This document shows, in pieces, positions 12,937 through 21,689 of a stretch of 64,000 nucleotides of DNA. A model generated the notes under the pieces. The model was not told the origin of the DNA, searched no databases, and was given only the letters and a program-made list of their open reading frames with translations. The first letter of the stretch is position 1. Each line of letters begins with the position of its first letter. The stretch is taken from assembly GCA_949752745.1 (NCBI GenBank), contig OX457033.1, positions 15,172,156-15,236,155 on the forward strand, read 5' to 3'. Made by a program: the position numbers and the translations under genes. This stretch comes from Protula sp. h YS-2021. Its lineage: Eukaryota > Annelida > Polychaeta > Sabellida > Serpulidae.

Positions 12937-13226
12937 TTGTTTCTTTCTTTCCGCGTGTTTTCTCTCTCCCACTTCCTCCCTCTGTGTGTTTATTCAAACT
13001 TTACTTTAAAACTCAATACGCTAGTAACATTGTAATCTTGCATCCAACTTTAACTTACAGATACAATTCTGTGTTAATTTAAGCCCCACAGTGTGTCAAG
13101 ATCATTACCGTTGTCAATAATAATGGGTACTTGATCTATTTTAATATCCTCCTCGTAAGGGTAGCTGGGTTCGCTACTCAACTGGTCATCTTGGAACACG
13201 AACACATTCTCTTCACTTTCCGCCAT
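429..13226 (-). CDS. ACTR5: Actin-related protein 5 (INO80 complex subunit), 5' ten exons, 3' end off window
   Basis: ARP5 is a nuclear actin-related subunit of the INO80 chromatin-remodelling complex, where it works with the Ies6/INO80C partner. Ten exons (join, minus strand): 13226-13109, 12749-12559, 11082-10971, 6977-6882, 6515-6325, 5731-5615, 5275-5180, 1808-1725, 1249-1139, 488-429. All have AG/GT borders and agreeing phases, giving residues 1-392 without a stop. The actin phosphate loop DNGSY lies at residues 38-42, [10 protein letters not shown] at 126-135, the GVDALFS segment at 158-164, and [20 protein letters not shown] at 176-195. Residues about 237-392 form the charged helical insertion typical of ARP5 rather than conventional actin. 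Family members are about 600 residues, so the last third of the actin fold lies beyond position 1. The assignment rests on motif recognition, not a database search. Confidence 0.93.
547..946. repeat. 28-bp minisatellite in ACTR5 intron 9
   Basis: About 14 copies of a C-rich 28-bp unit around TCAACCGCTGCTCCACAACC. Because 28 is not a multiple of three, translation walks through all three frames and still meets no stop, which creates a spurious open frame of about 199 codons on the plus strand. The array starts about 60 bases upstream of the exon 10 acceptor. Confidence 0.9.
1139..1249 (-). CDS. ACTR5: ACTR5 exon 9
   Basis: Residues 336-372. [18 protein letters not shown] matches the family segment following the helical insertion (in human, SPEELQSYIQKLSIAV). 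The acceptor is TTGTAG and the donor GTATCA. Confidence 0.88.
1512..1722. repeat. Degenerate approximately 36-bp minisatellite abutting ACTR5 exon 8
   Basis: Irregular copies of GTATGAACACTTCAGCTGAT and GAACGCTGGTGGGTATGAAC, running straight into the exon 8 donor region. Confidence 0.7.
1725..1808 (-). CDS. ACTR5: ACTR5 exon 8
   Basis: Residues 308-335, helical, continuing the insertion ([20 protein letters not shown]). The donor is the weaker GTTGTC. A degenerate tandem repeat of about 36 bp abuts this donor. Confidence 0.87.
2375..2645. repeat. Degenerate approximately 62-bp tandem repeat
   Basis: Four to five diverged copies built on GGTTTTACTGTACGT followed by TTTTTATCCGGGTCTGGAAG and a GGTCAC segment. 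Intronic, in ACTR5 intron 7. Confidence 0.65.
2646..3469. other. ACTR5 intron 7, nothing recognised
   Basis: Unique-looking intronic sequence. No exon, RNA gene or named repeat recognised; it contains only a poly-G run near 3377-3386. Confidence 0.4.
3470..5168. mobile_element. Repeat element with about 311-bp internal units, CRE palindromes and a terminal hairpin
   Basis: Four to five units of about 311 bp (for example from 3903 and from 4214) made of two related half-units. Each carries phrases such as GTCGATAGGACTTTCCGTTA and CCACCAAGTTTCAACTTTCT. Perfect TGACGTCA octamers recur at 3673, 3818, 3982, 4127, 4293, 4438, 4604, 4762 and 4907. A (CA)n tract (5058-5126) follows, then a hairpin with stem TATGTCTCCCC/GGGGAGACATA (5141-5151 and 5158-5168). 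No protein is encoded. It resembles other hairpin-ended elements in the window and is probably a non-autonomous mobile element. Confidence 0.65.
5058..5126. repeat. (CA)n microsatellite
   Basis: Nearly pure CA dinucleotide tract with a few G and T interruptions. Confidence 0.95.
5180..5275 (-). CDS. ACTR5: ACTR5 exon 7 (basic helix)
   Basis: Residues 276-307, a run rich in Lys, Arg, Glu and Gln predicted to be helical. It corresponds to the charged insertion of ARP5. The hairpin end of a repeat element (5141-5168) lies only about 10 bases inside the following intron. Confidence 0.9.
5478..5543 (-). pseudogene. Shard of ACTR5 exon 6 (3' half)
   Basis: The minus strand reads [20 protein letters not shown], close to the exon 6 sequence [20 protein letters not shown]. 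It lacks the 5' half, and the sequence beyond it differs from the exon 6 donor. It lies about 145 bases from the matching point in the true exon. Confidence 0.85.
5615..5731 (-). CDS. ACTR5: ACTR5 exon 6
   Basis: Residues 237-275, including [15 protein letters not shown] and HKIQLPYNA, which matches the ARP5-specific region. The donor is GTAAGT. Partial copies of this exon flank it on both sides, at about 5478-5543 and 5844-5895. Confidence 0.92.
5844..5960 (-). pseudogene. Shard of ACTR5 exon 6 (5' half plus acceptor and intron)
   Basis: Near-identical copy of the exon 6 acceptor, its first 16 codons ([16 protein letters not shown]) and about 60 bases of upstream intron. It is joined abruptly to a copy of the sequence that flanks the donor side (CACAAAGATGA). 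A still shorter shard may lie near 5993-6025. If spliced in, it would add a frame that soon stops. Confidence 0.85.
6325..6515 (-). CDS. ACTR5: ACTR5 exon 5
   Basis: Residues 173-236. It carries the second actin nucleotide-site strand and [10 protein letters not shown], then the LGG-like [17 protein letters not shown] stretch, and ends in RAE in phase 0. The acceptor follows a run of T. Confidence 0.94.
6882..6977 (-). CDS. ACTR5: ACTR5 exon 4
   Basis: Residues 141-172, [20 protein letters not shown]. This matches the actin region that follows the LTE motif. It is separated from exon 3 by a 4-kb intron filled with minisatellite and repeat elements. Confidence 0.93.
7083..7900. mobile_element. 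Hairpin-ended repeat element, copy 1
   Basis: It starts with TAGATTGGCCAGT and the perfect palindrome GTTTTTGTTAAAACAAAAAC (7096-7115), followed by ATATGTCTCCCCC. The body has about 160-bp subrepeats (the phrase TTTCAGCCTAATCCAACA recurs near 7297, 7462 and 7623). It ends with GGACAGACGGACGGACGGAC and a perfect 13-bp hairpin, CCAGGGCACGGGC/GCCCGTGCCCTGG (7866-7878 and 7888-7900). Non-coding. Likely a non-autonomous element, with class unassigned. Confidence 0.75.
8029..10223. repeat. 51-bp minisatellite, about 43 copies, in ACTR5 intron 3
   Basis: The unit reads roughly TGCGCATGTTTATTTAACTT, then GCGTTGATGCGCGGTTCGCA, then TTTCGGACCAG. 51 is 17 codons, so open frames with a 17-residue period appear without being genes. 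A block of about ten units is repeated as a higher-order copy: 9265-9519 and 9776-10030 are almost identical, 511 bases apart. Confidence 0.95.
10240..10620. other. ACTR5 intron 3, nothing recognised
   Basis: Contains two related stretches (near 10265-10320 and 10395-10460) sharing AAACTGTAGGA and TTCTTCAAAAA phrases. Probably decayed repeat. Confidence 0.35.
10621..10806. mobile_element. Orphan end of hairpin element
   Basis: It shares ACACACCAAATGCTATATAT and the following hairpin TATGTCTCCC/GGGGGAGACATATA with the end of the element at 11437-12471, but has a different, short upstream body containing CCACATAAG dyads. Confidence 0.6.
10971..11082 (-). CDS. ACTR5: ACTR5 exon 3
   Basis: Residues 104-140, carrying [12 protein letters not shown], the ARP5 version of the actin LTEAPLNP segment. 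The acceptor is TTTGTCAG and the donor C|GTACGC. The exon ends in phase 1. Confidence 0.93.
11437..12471. mobile_element. Hairpin-ended repeat element, copy 2
   Basis: Same start as the 7083 copy, including the GTTTTTGTTAAAACAAAAAC palindrome (11450-11469), with five approximately 160-bp subrepeats instead of three. It ends with CACTGCGGACAGACGGACAG followed by hairpin TATATGTCTCCC/GGGGGAGACATATA near 12440-12469. The 5' TATGTCTCCCCC and 3' GGGGGAGACATA are inverted relative to each other. No coding capacity. Confidence 0.75.
12559..12749 (-). CDS. ACTR5: ACTR5 exon 2
   Basis: Residues 40-103. It completes DNGSY and continues with the RAGWA motif shared by actins. The acceptor is TTTGCAG and the donor GTAAGC. 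It ends in phase 0. Confidence 0.92.
12886..12940. repeat. (CT)n microsatellite
   Basis: Almost pure CT tract in ACTR5 intron 1. Confidence 0.95.
13109..13226 (-). CDS. ACTR5: ACTR5 exon 1 (initiator)
   Basis: Residues 1-39 plus the first base of codon 40. The start is the ATG at 13226-13224, followed by an acidic leader and ending in IIIDN, the beginning of the actin phosphate loop. The donor reads G|GTAATG. The start codon sits inside a GCCATTTT/AAAATGGC dyad. Confidence 0.9.
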
Positions 13227-13241
13227 TTTCAACAAAATGGC
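13222..13241. promoter_or_regulatory. Dyad and YY1-like motif over the ACTR5 start codon
   Basis: GCCATTTT (13222-13229) and AAAATGGC (13234-13241) form an 8-bp inverted repeat with a 4-base loop. On the coding strand the start codon reads AAAATGGCGG, close to the AAnATGGCGGC sequence that the factor YY1 binds around start sites. A functional role is inference. Confidence 0.4.
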
Positions 13242-14660
13242 GAGTAATCTATAACGTAAAAGATTTAAAATTGTAGTTAAAAATATGAACTATTTTTCCA
13301 ATCTTACACATTTTCGGAGCTGAATCCGACTTAGACTTCGACTATCAACTGATCTGGACTGCTTTGCCACCTGACGATCGTTAATCGAGGCAAGAACTTA
13401 TCTGGGAGCATAGGTTGCCCAAAATTAACATTGATATTATGGGATGAACAAAAAATATTGATCCTGCGCTTGCGTTATCACTGTTTTGACCCAATGAGTC
13501 AAAACGCAAAATTCTTTCGCATTCTTTTCGGCACACCAAAAGTAAAATTTGACTTATGGTAAATTAACCATAACCATAAACTGCTTGGATCATCACATGT
13601 GAGTGAGATTTATTGGATGCGACAGTAGCCGATTCTAACAGCTGCAACATTCTTTCCATTGGCTTGAATAACGATTAGGAGCAGCAGTGTTGTCAGGAAA
13701 CTGGCATCGGACACATAACAGAAAACACATATAGACAAAAAGTAGTGTCGCTCTTTCCATGAGAGTCCTATTTTGGTAAAATATTCCCTCTAATACGTAG
13801 CAGACATAGAATTAGGGCCTGTTTATTTTTGGGTGATCACATCCAGTCTTGTCATTCTGACTGGGTAGCACTTGGTGTAATTAAGCAAAACGAACAAGCC
13901 CATATACGGCTTCGCGCCGTATTAAACTACATTTGATAGACTTAAAAGATCCGTGCCTGGTGTAAGGGAGGCGATATGAAAACTACACAGAGATATGGAA
14001 ATACAAAAATCTAAATCTTGACAATTTTGAAAGTTATAATTATTACTAAAAATTAAAAGTAATTGTCCATTAAAATGGTTATAAAAATTGCAACCTTTGA
14101 AGAAAGGATTTTATGTACGAAGTGAACGTTAAAAACGGATTCTGATTTCCGCATTCCTGAGCACCATACAATGCAGTCCTCGTAGAAATCAGCCAATTCG
14201 TATATTCGAAGCTTTCCGATGTTGTTTCTATTGCAAATTTATTGGGGTGCAAAGAAGTGACAATTGAAAACAAAAAATTATAGTTTTCTCAATATAAGTA
14301 TTTCAAATTTGACAGACTATCATGCGTGATAAATAAAAAAAATATAAAAAAAAACTATTGTACATATTATTCTGCTCCTTTTATGGCCAACTTGTGAGTT
14401 TTTTACCCTGAATGACTTAGAGGAGTAGAAGACCGAGTCACCTGAGACTACTTGCGAGCATGGTTCTAGAAAAATGGAATTTGTTAATGTGTCATTTTTT
14501 CTGGTGATCGAATGATAATTTCTTTTATGCTTGATGTATCAGCTGTTTTTGCTACCGGTATATTTCTTCTATATTTTCCCATCATTTCTTTCATTTTTAT
14601 CCGGTTCCTTCGCAGTCGCATTTTTTTCGCAACACCCAAACTGTGCTTTGGCTTATGTGC
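13242..14660. other. Intergenic region upstream of ACTR5
   Basis: Presumably holds the ACTR5 promoter. No other gene recognised. A short hairpin ATACGGC/GCCGTAT lies at 13899-13921 (CCCATATACGGCTTCGCGCC) and resembles the ends of the hairpin elements. Confidence 0.4.
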
Positions 14661-14679
14661 TAGACACGCTGCGAGTACT

Positions 14680-14822
14680 ACCGGGGGTTTCCCAAAAAAA
14701 CCCCAGGGCTTCTATTTGGAAACTGGCCAATTTCAGGTGCTCATTTAGAAACCAAATAGAAGCCCCGGGGCTTCTATCAGGAAACAGTTTCCTAATTAGA
14801 GCCCCGGAGTTTCTATTTTTTT
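14680..14822. repeat. Palindromic CCCCGGGG repeat, copy 1
   Basis: Three dyad modules of the type GAAGCCCCGGGGCTTCTAT alternating with GGAAACAGTTTCC. The inverted arms can pair with each other. Related to the copy near 15309-15450. Confidence 0.75.
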
Positions 14823-15308
14823 AGATAGTGGGGGTGGGGGGGTTGTCGATAAGTTTTTATTGAAAAAAAGAAAATTTACCATCAATCTCTTATTAAAGCG
14901 CTACATGCTGAGGATATCGGCACAAAAAATAACAAAACACACAAAAACAACAGTAACTAAAAAAGTCTGGTAAATGGGGGGGGGGCTGCCTTGTGCGTTT
15001 AATCCTTAATCAAATGATTAAGTGCAGAGTGTCTGCATTGCTAGTGAACATAAGTTCTAAAAAGACTTGCAGAGAAGGAGGGGCAACATCACGCCGCCCG
15101 TTTCAGTACTCAGCCGGTTATATTTCCAGTAATACTCCGAAGTAAAGGTGGCAGTGGGGAGCTGGGGGTGTGTGTTCGCCCTGTGCAATGCACAGGATTA
15201 AGCAAGGATGCAGAACATGTCTAGGGGTGTCTCATATCAAAGGATTAAGTGCGCCGTGTCTGCATTGCGAGTAAACACGAGTTTTAAAAAGACTTGCAGG
15301 GAAGGAGG

Positions 15309-15450
15309 GGGGCTTTTATTAGGAAACGATTTTTTTCAGGTCTTTATTTTAACTCCAAATAGAAACCTCGGGGCTTTGGGAAACAGTTTCCTAATAAGAG
15401 CCCCGGGGCATTTATATGGAGGGAGCTTCTTTTCGGAAACTCCCGGTAGT
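15309..15450. repeat. Palindromic CCCCGGGG repeat, copy 2
   Basis: Repeats the words GGAAACAGTTTCCTAATA and AGAGCCCCGGGGC from the 14.7-kb copy. A shared GTGTCTGCATTGC/AAAAAGACTTGCAG segment (15030-15080 and 15257-15300) suggests that the two copies belong to one longer duplicated block. Confidence 0.7.
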
Positions 15451-15819
15451 AGTTATGGGAAGTCACGTGATGTTTACTTCCTTCACCTTGTTATGCGTTT
15501 TAAGCAAAATCCCAGTAGTATGGATCCTCTTATTTGTCATATGTCAGTCGAAGCCAAATTTTACCACACTGATGAAAAAATATAAAGTGGCACGCCTCGG
15601 TCTGTCGCAATCAAAATAATTCTGTTGGTGGCAGCTATGATTAACCCACTTATATTTTTTAAATTAATAATTTTTGAGTGATAATATAAGATCACATCTT
15701 TCCACAAAAACTTCTGGTTGTAAGACTATCAAGAGTGGCTGTAAGCACAAATTTAGAAACAGCAGAGCATATTTAAGATAGCGTTTTATCCTATCCTGAA
15801 TCATTTCAAGTAGAAGGTT

Positions 15820-17760
15820 TATCAGTTACTAACCCTAAAAAAAAAGATATTGCTAACCGATTTAACGAGTTCTTCGCTAACATTGGTCCGAAACTTGCTA
15901 GCCAGATTCCATCATGTACTAACGAAGTAGCCGATTTTATTGAGTACAATGCAACTAACCCAATGTTTTTGGAACCCACATGTGCAAAAGAAATACTTAA
16001 AATTGTAAATCAGTTTAGTAGTAAGACATCTTTTGGTTACGATGGTATACCAATGTTTGTAGTTAAATAAATCAAAGAAACTATAGCAATTCCTTTTGCT
16101 CATATATGTAATTTGTCCTATGCTACCGGGGTGTTTCAAAATAGTATGAAAATCGTAAAAAAAATACCATTATTTAAATCAATGGATAAGCAAGTTTATA
16201 CAAATTATAGACCCTTTTCGTTACTCCCACAATTTTCTAAAATTCTGGAGAAGTTGTTTAAAAATAATATATTGTACTCCCTTCAATACGGTTTTAGAGA
16301 AAATCATTCTACTTCATTAGCATTAATTGATCTTGTTGAAAAAATAACCTCCTCCATTGATGACCAGAAAACTACTGTGGGTGTTTTCATAGACCTTAAA
16401 AAGGCTTTCGATACTATCAATCATAACATATTAGCGCAAAAACTAGAAATATATGGAATTAGGGGGAAGGTGTTAGACTGGAGAAAAAACTACTTGCTAA
16501 ACCGCAAGCAATTTGTTAAATTTAATGATTCTGATTCTGATATGCTTGATGTTTTTGTGGCGTGCCGCAAGGTACGATCCGGGGTTTTCTACTATTCTTA
16601 ATATATATTAACGATTTATGTAATGTCTCTAAAATCTTGAAGTTTGTATTATTTGCTGATGACACAAACATATTTTACACTGGAAATGATGCAGACGAAA
16701 TTTGTAAAACTATTTGTAGCGAAGTAGGACATATTGATAAGTGGTTAAAGGTTAATAAGTTATCATTAAATATTACAAAAACGAATTTTATTGTTTTCTC
16801 AAATACACATGCTAGTAACAACTTTGATATTTAAATAAATATCAATGAAAGGGTCTATATTACAAAATTCTTGGGCATTATGGTTGACAGTCGATTCTCT
16901 TGGTGTGAATACATAAAACATATTCGTGGAAAAATTGCTAAAAGTATTGCTATAATGTACAAAGTTAGCTATCTGCTAGACTCTCCTGCATTATACTCAC
17001 TGCATTGTTCCCTGATATTGCCATATCTAAATTACTGTTGTGAAATATGGGATAATACATATCTTTCTAGACTAAATGATATAATCAAATTCCAAAAGAG
17101 AGCTGTTAGAATTGTTGGACAGGTTCCGTGGCTTGCCCATACTAACAATATTTTTCTTAAGTGTAAACTATTAAAATTTACTGATATTGTTTAACTTTAA
17201 CTCGTACTGTAATGTACAAAGCGAAAATTAATATGCTACCTGAAAGGCTTACTAGACTTTTTAAAGTAAAGAATAATAACATTAGGCAACATGGTTAATT
17301 CGTGGTGATGTTCAGGCGAACTAAACTAAAAGAATTTTGTGTAACTGTTACTGGTGTAAACCTTTGGAACGACTTGGACTGCAATATCAAAGGTGCTAAA
17401 AATTGTTTTAAGTTAAAGAGTTACACAAAAGCAACTTATAACCGGCTATGAAAAGGCTTAAATATTTTTATTATGTACAATGTTAAATTTATTTCAGTGT
17501 TTAATTCAATGATGGTCGTCCAATTGCTATAATATACTATACTGAGTTTAAATTGATTGCTTAATCTATTACGAAATGATTATTTGCTGAGGTATATTCA
17601 CAGTTGTATACGCAATGGGTAGATTAATGTAAGCAAGTTATTAACTTCCTTTAATCTACCTTTGTCCGAATGTTGTATAGCTTATTAAGTCATAACAAAG
17701 AAACTAGTCTATTTGTTAACACACACACTTTGGAAAATACACGATTGGTTGATTGATTGA
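15820..17760 (+). mobile_element. Decayed non-LTR retrotransposon (LINE), reverse transcriptase part
   Basis: Reverse transcriptase remnants of the Jockey/CR1 type. The translation shows NRFNEFFANIGPKLASQ (15858 onward), YGFRENHSTS, then VFIDLKKAFDTINHNIL, a frameshift near 16560, VPQGTIRGFLLFLIYINDL, the catalytic FADD box near 16650, and the downstream FLGIMVDSRFSW region. The endonuclease domain is missing (5' truncated). The 3' end is a (TTGA)n tail at 17746-17760, as in many CR1/L2-like LINEs. At least two stops and one frameshift make it non-functional. Confidence 0.88.
16113..17194 (+). pseudogene. Reverse transcriptase fragments of the 15.8-kb LINE
   Basis: Three open segments (16113-16601, 16562-16834, 16871-17194) in different frames together cover the RT palm and thumb. 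Order and orientation fit a single ancestral ORF2. Confidence 0.85.
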
Positions 17761-18099
17761 ACTGCAGTTTTTACATCGGTGGGTTCGAACGGGTAGACGA
17801 GACGGCAGAAAACTAGAACTTGTACACGGTGAGGCTAGAACAGGATTTCATTGCAAACAAATAACGAAGGTAGATGATACTCTCCAGTCTGATTGGCGGG
17901 GAGATTATTCCTATGTAGCATAGCGTGTGTACTCCTAATAAGCTTTCGACCATGACGTTTGAGCTGCTTGGGTGCACTCTTGCAAGATCGATTTAATCTC
18001 AAGCCAAATGTGATTGTTGAGCGTTACAGCTTCTATAAACACCAGCAAAAAAACAGACGGTTAACTGAGGCGGTAAGGTCTACGTGAGAGTGGTTCGAA

Positions 18100-20170
18100 A
18101 ATCGAGTGAACACTGCTAGTATTTCTGACAAGCTGGCTGTTTCTGAGAAGAATCTCACGCGCAAGAAGACAAGCAAAAAGTTATCGCAATGGAAATGGCA
18201 ATGAAAAGTGATCAGAAATTCAAGGTATGACAGCTAGCGTCATCAAAGACTATAAAGCTAGTGGAAGTCGTTTCCTCAAGTGTAGGAGAAGTAACCACAG
18301 CGCTGACAATTTTCTGTTTCAAATAAGAGACTTGCCACAAATAAAAAAGATACTACATCGATGGCAAACAGGAAATCTACGGACTGCAAAGATACAACTC
18401 ATGGCCGTACTTCCGGCTCAGATTCAGGACACACAGCAGTTGTATGCTGTGTAAACAACACTGGAGAGCGGAAAAGTGACGAAATCATTATCAATCCCAA
18501 CGTGCAGCTATATATGGAATCGCACTGTCAATTATATAAAAACAAGAATATCAACACCATCTTGAAAAAAATGGCTGAGAAAACAATAGCGATGCTTAGC
18601 ACTCGCACAAGGCCACATGTAAAGCCAGAACTGTATATCAATGTTCCAGTTGAATATGATTTTAAGAAGCGACGGTTGCGTTTGTATCTTTCTCATAGCG
18701 GAGGTTCACCGTTATTTGGTATAGATTGATTAAACCATATCAAGTTCGTCTGAAAAGAGATAAATCAATTCGGACAACTGACAGGCAAAAAAACTAGAAA
18801 GGCTTTTATAGCGATTTAGATGAGCTAACATATTTATTCACAAAGTAACATCTGAAGGAGTGAGCTATAACAATGTTCTGCCGATCCCGATAAGTACCGT
18901 TTGCCATGAAGGACAAAGTAAACAGAGAACTGGATAATATGGCGAAGAAATGGATCATATCGCCAGTGGAATGGAACGACTAGACAACTCATGTTTAATT
19001 TTACAAGAAAGGTGGATTATGTTTAGGAGCATGTTAACAACTCTAGTAGGCGCAGAGAAGCTGACGAAGACAGGCCTCAACACTGCATATATATAGACGG
19101 TTGTGTACGAAGAAGAGTGGAACCAATTTGCGATCATTTCGGGAAAAGGCATCCCACGTGTTGCTTCAATATAGTATGTGCCATGGAACAAGGTATAGAG
19201 GGAATAAACAAAGTAGAGTGCATCAAGTTTGATATGATTATTGTTGGTTCTGACGAAAACACTCATCTCAAGACTCTGGAAAAAGTGTTTGGAAGATTAC
19301 TATAATACGCTTGCGAGTGAATCCAAAACAGTTGACGTTCCTCAAAATTTAACTAATTACGTGCACATATTCTTGTGAAAGATGGCATGGCCTAGAAGTA
19401 ATGATTGATATAGCCGCCACCTGAAATGAACTGAGAAGATGGATAGTCAAAGTCAACTTCTATTAGTGGTTTTAAACCAAATCTCTTCACAGTTCTACAT
19501 TTCGTGCACCAATTGCTCCACAAGGACAAGAAATGAAAATGATCGAGCGCCTGCAAAACAGCATTCAAAACAAGAAAAGATCTAATTGGTCTCGTGTGAA
19601 TTTTGGTACAGTTGGACCTCAATCTTACCGAAAAAAGTATTGCATACTTCTCAACATTCTCTGGTCGTCGTTCCCGAGAAATTCAAAATTGCATTTTTAA
19701 ATAGCTCTACACCGCTCATCGAGGAACAGCAAAAGTTGAGATGTAGCTGAGATTGGTTAATATAGACAAGAATATTGAAAACCAAGTGACAATGGGCACC
19801 GCGTGTATAGATGATAACAGAAAAACAAACAAGGTTATAATCCAGTCTTGGAAATGACTAAATCAGCAATGGATAAGAATGCACAGTGATTTTGCTGGCC
19901 CATTTCGAGGTCACATGTTCATCATCAGCGATATGCAATCAAGATGGCTTGAAATACGCATCATGGATAAATTATTGCTTAGTAGTTATGGGATCTACGT
20001 CTTGGTATGTACGAAAAATTGTTAACTCTGATGCTTTCCTGAAAATTTTCAAGTTGCATGTGATTGTTTAAAAAATTACCAGTGTCTATAAACCATCAAC
20101 TAGTGGTCTCGAAGAGCGCATATTTTAATTTCAAAAATATCGGCTTGCAGCCATGACTATGGGTTTTCCA
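18100..20170 (+). mobile_element. Ty3/gypsy-like LTR retrotransposon remnant
   Basis: Fragments appear in pol order. There is a CRRSNHSADN zinc-knuckle-like piece near 18285. An RT entry segment DKVNRELDNMAKKWIISPVE lies near 18910-18970. A late RT piece GSDENTHLKTLEKVFGRLL lies at 19246-19302. An integrase core, with DFAGPFRGHMFIISDMQSRW near 19890 and YKPSTSGLEERI near 20090, follows. Many stops and frameshifts are present. No LTRs were identified. Confidence 0.7.
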
Positions 20171-20930
20171 ATGTGTGAATCATTGGTTAAAAGAATTCTG
20201 TGTAACACATAGCACCATATGAGTACCCTTAACAGGTTTCCTGTTGCTATGTTTACAGTGCTTGTCAACCAACCGAACAATCAATGTCGTTGCAGCTTCT
20301 ATCATGTGCTCGATCCATTCCCAACTGGACGCAAGCCGAATAACAGGAAATTTTTCTCCGGTTAAATTTTTGTAAAAATGACGGATCAAAATCAAGGTAA
20401 ATGTATATTTTTTGAATATTTGTTATCTTGGATATTATCTCTGCGTATACTGTAAGTGTTTTCTTGCTGGCTGTACGTTTTGGCCTTTTTTGCTGACTTT
20501 GCTGATTCCTACACGTGAGAGTTCTGGGTTTTGTCAGACCGGCATTCGTTCGGCAAATGCTTACTTGCCATCAGAACGTAGTGTAGGTTATGTGTAATAG
20601 ACAGTGAGATGAGTTGTGGGCCATTTTCTCAGTTTCCATTTTGAGGATTTCCCTCATGGTCAGCAAACAGTTTGCATTGAGTCAGCTTTGCAAACAGAAA
20701 AGTTTCTTCTTCTCTTCTGCCAGCAAAAGGGTATTGTAGGGTGGTCGGAAATGCAGTTATCACAATCTTCGAAAGCCTTTCATTGCCTCGATACTGCGGC
20801 AACTCTGTTTGGAGAGTTGCATACGCTGTCTCTTTCTGTTGATAGACACGCCAACATTTACTGTTGTGACGATTTATCACATGGAGCACTGTTGTCTCTT
20901 CTGTCCATATATGATTCGATGAAGAATCGA
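20171..20930. other. Intergenic, nothing recognised
   Basis: Unassigned sequence between the gypsy-like remnant and the GC-rich dyad array. The open frames here (20616-20933, and its antisense) match no family I know. Confidence 0.35.
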
Positions 20931-20939
20931 TGATGTGAT

Positions 20940-21530
20940 CGTAACAGCGGCGTCGTACCTGTAGCGGGTACAACGCGACAATGTGACGGGTCATCGCAAC
21001 ACCATCATAATGACAGCATCGATCACGTGTCATGGTACGAGGTCACATGGGGTAGTTTCCCCCTGCAGCCTACTACGCTGTGTTGGTTATGACCCGTGAC
21101 AGTGACAGGTACAACACAGGACGGCGCTTGTGGAGACTTGTCGTTGTTTACAAGTCGTGTCTGCAGCGACTCGTTGTTCTCACGGTTTGTGTTTGCAGCG
21201 ACTCGCTGTAATCACGAGTCCTGTATGCAGCGCTCGCTGTATCGAGAGTCGTTTTTGCGACGAATCGCTGTGCTCCCGGGTTGTGTTTGCAGCGAGTCTC
21301 CGTGATCACGAGTCGTGTCTGCGGCGACTCGTTGCGCTCACGGAGTCGTGTTTACAGCCACTCGCTGGAGCCGGGACTCGCTGGTTCAGCCACTTGTCTT
21401 GTATCTGTTACGATGCGTGACTATCACGGGTCGTGTATGTCACGACCCGTGATTGCGGCGGGTCGTCACTGAGACGATCGTAACTGTCACGACCCGTGAC
21501 TGAGACGGGTTGACGCGGTTAGCTTTAGGT
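20940..21530. repeat. GC-rich dyad array with GTCGTG/CGACTCG modules
   Basis: Seven or so imperfect approximately 32-bp units of the form GAGTCGTGTTTGCAGCGACT in 21140-21375, then copies of CACGACCCGTGA at 21425-21510. GAGTCG and CGACTC are inverted within each unit. It sits immediately upstream of the DIRS-like element and may be part of its end. Confidence 0.6.
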
Positions 21531-21689
21531 CGTGTGATGCACCTTATGCTTTGCTCCTGAAACATTTTTTAATAATAGTATACGGCCTTTTCGTCTTTTG
21601 TCATTAATATATCCTGTTTACAACATGTTGCCAGTGACTACAATATACTTACATGGTTGCTTTGTAGACTTGCTGACAATCATGGACTC

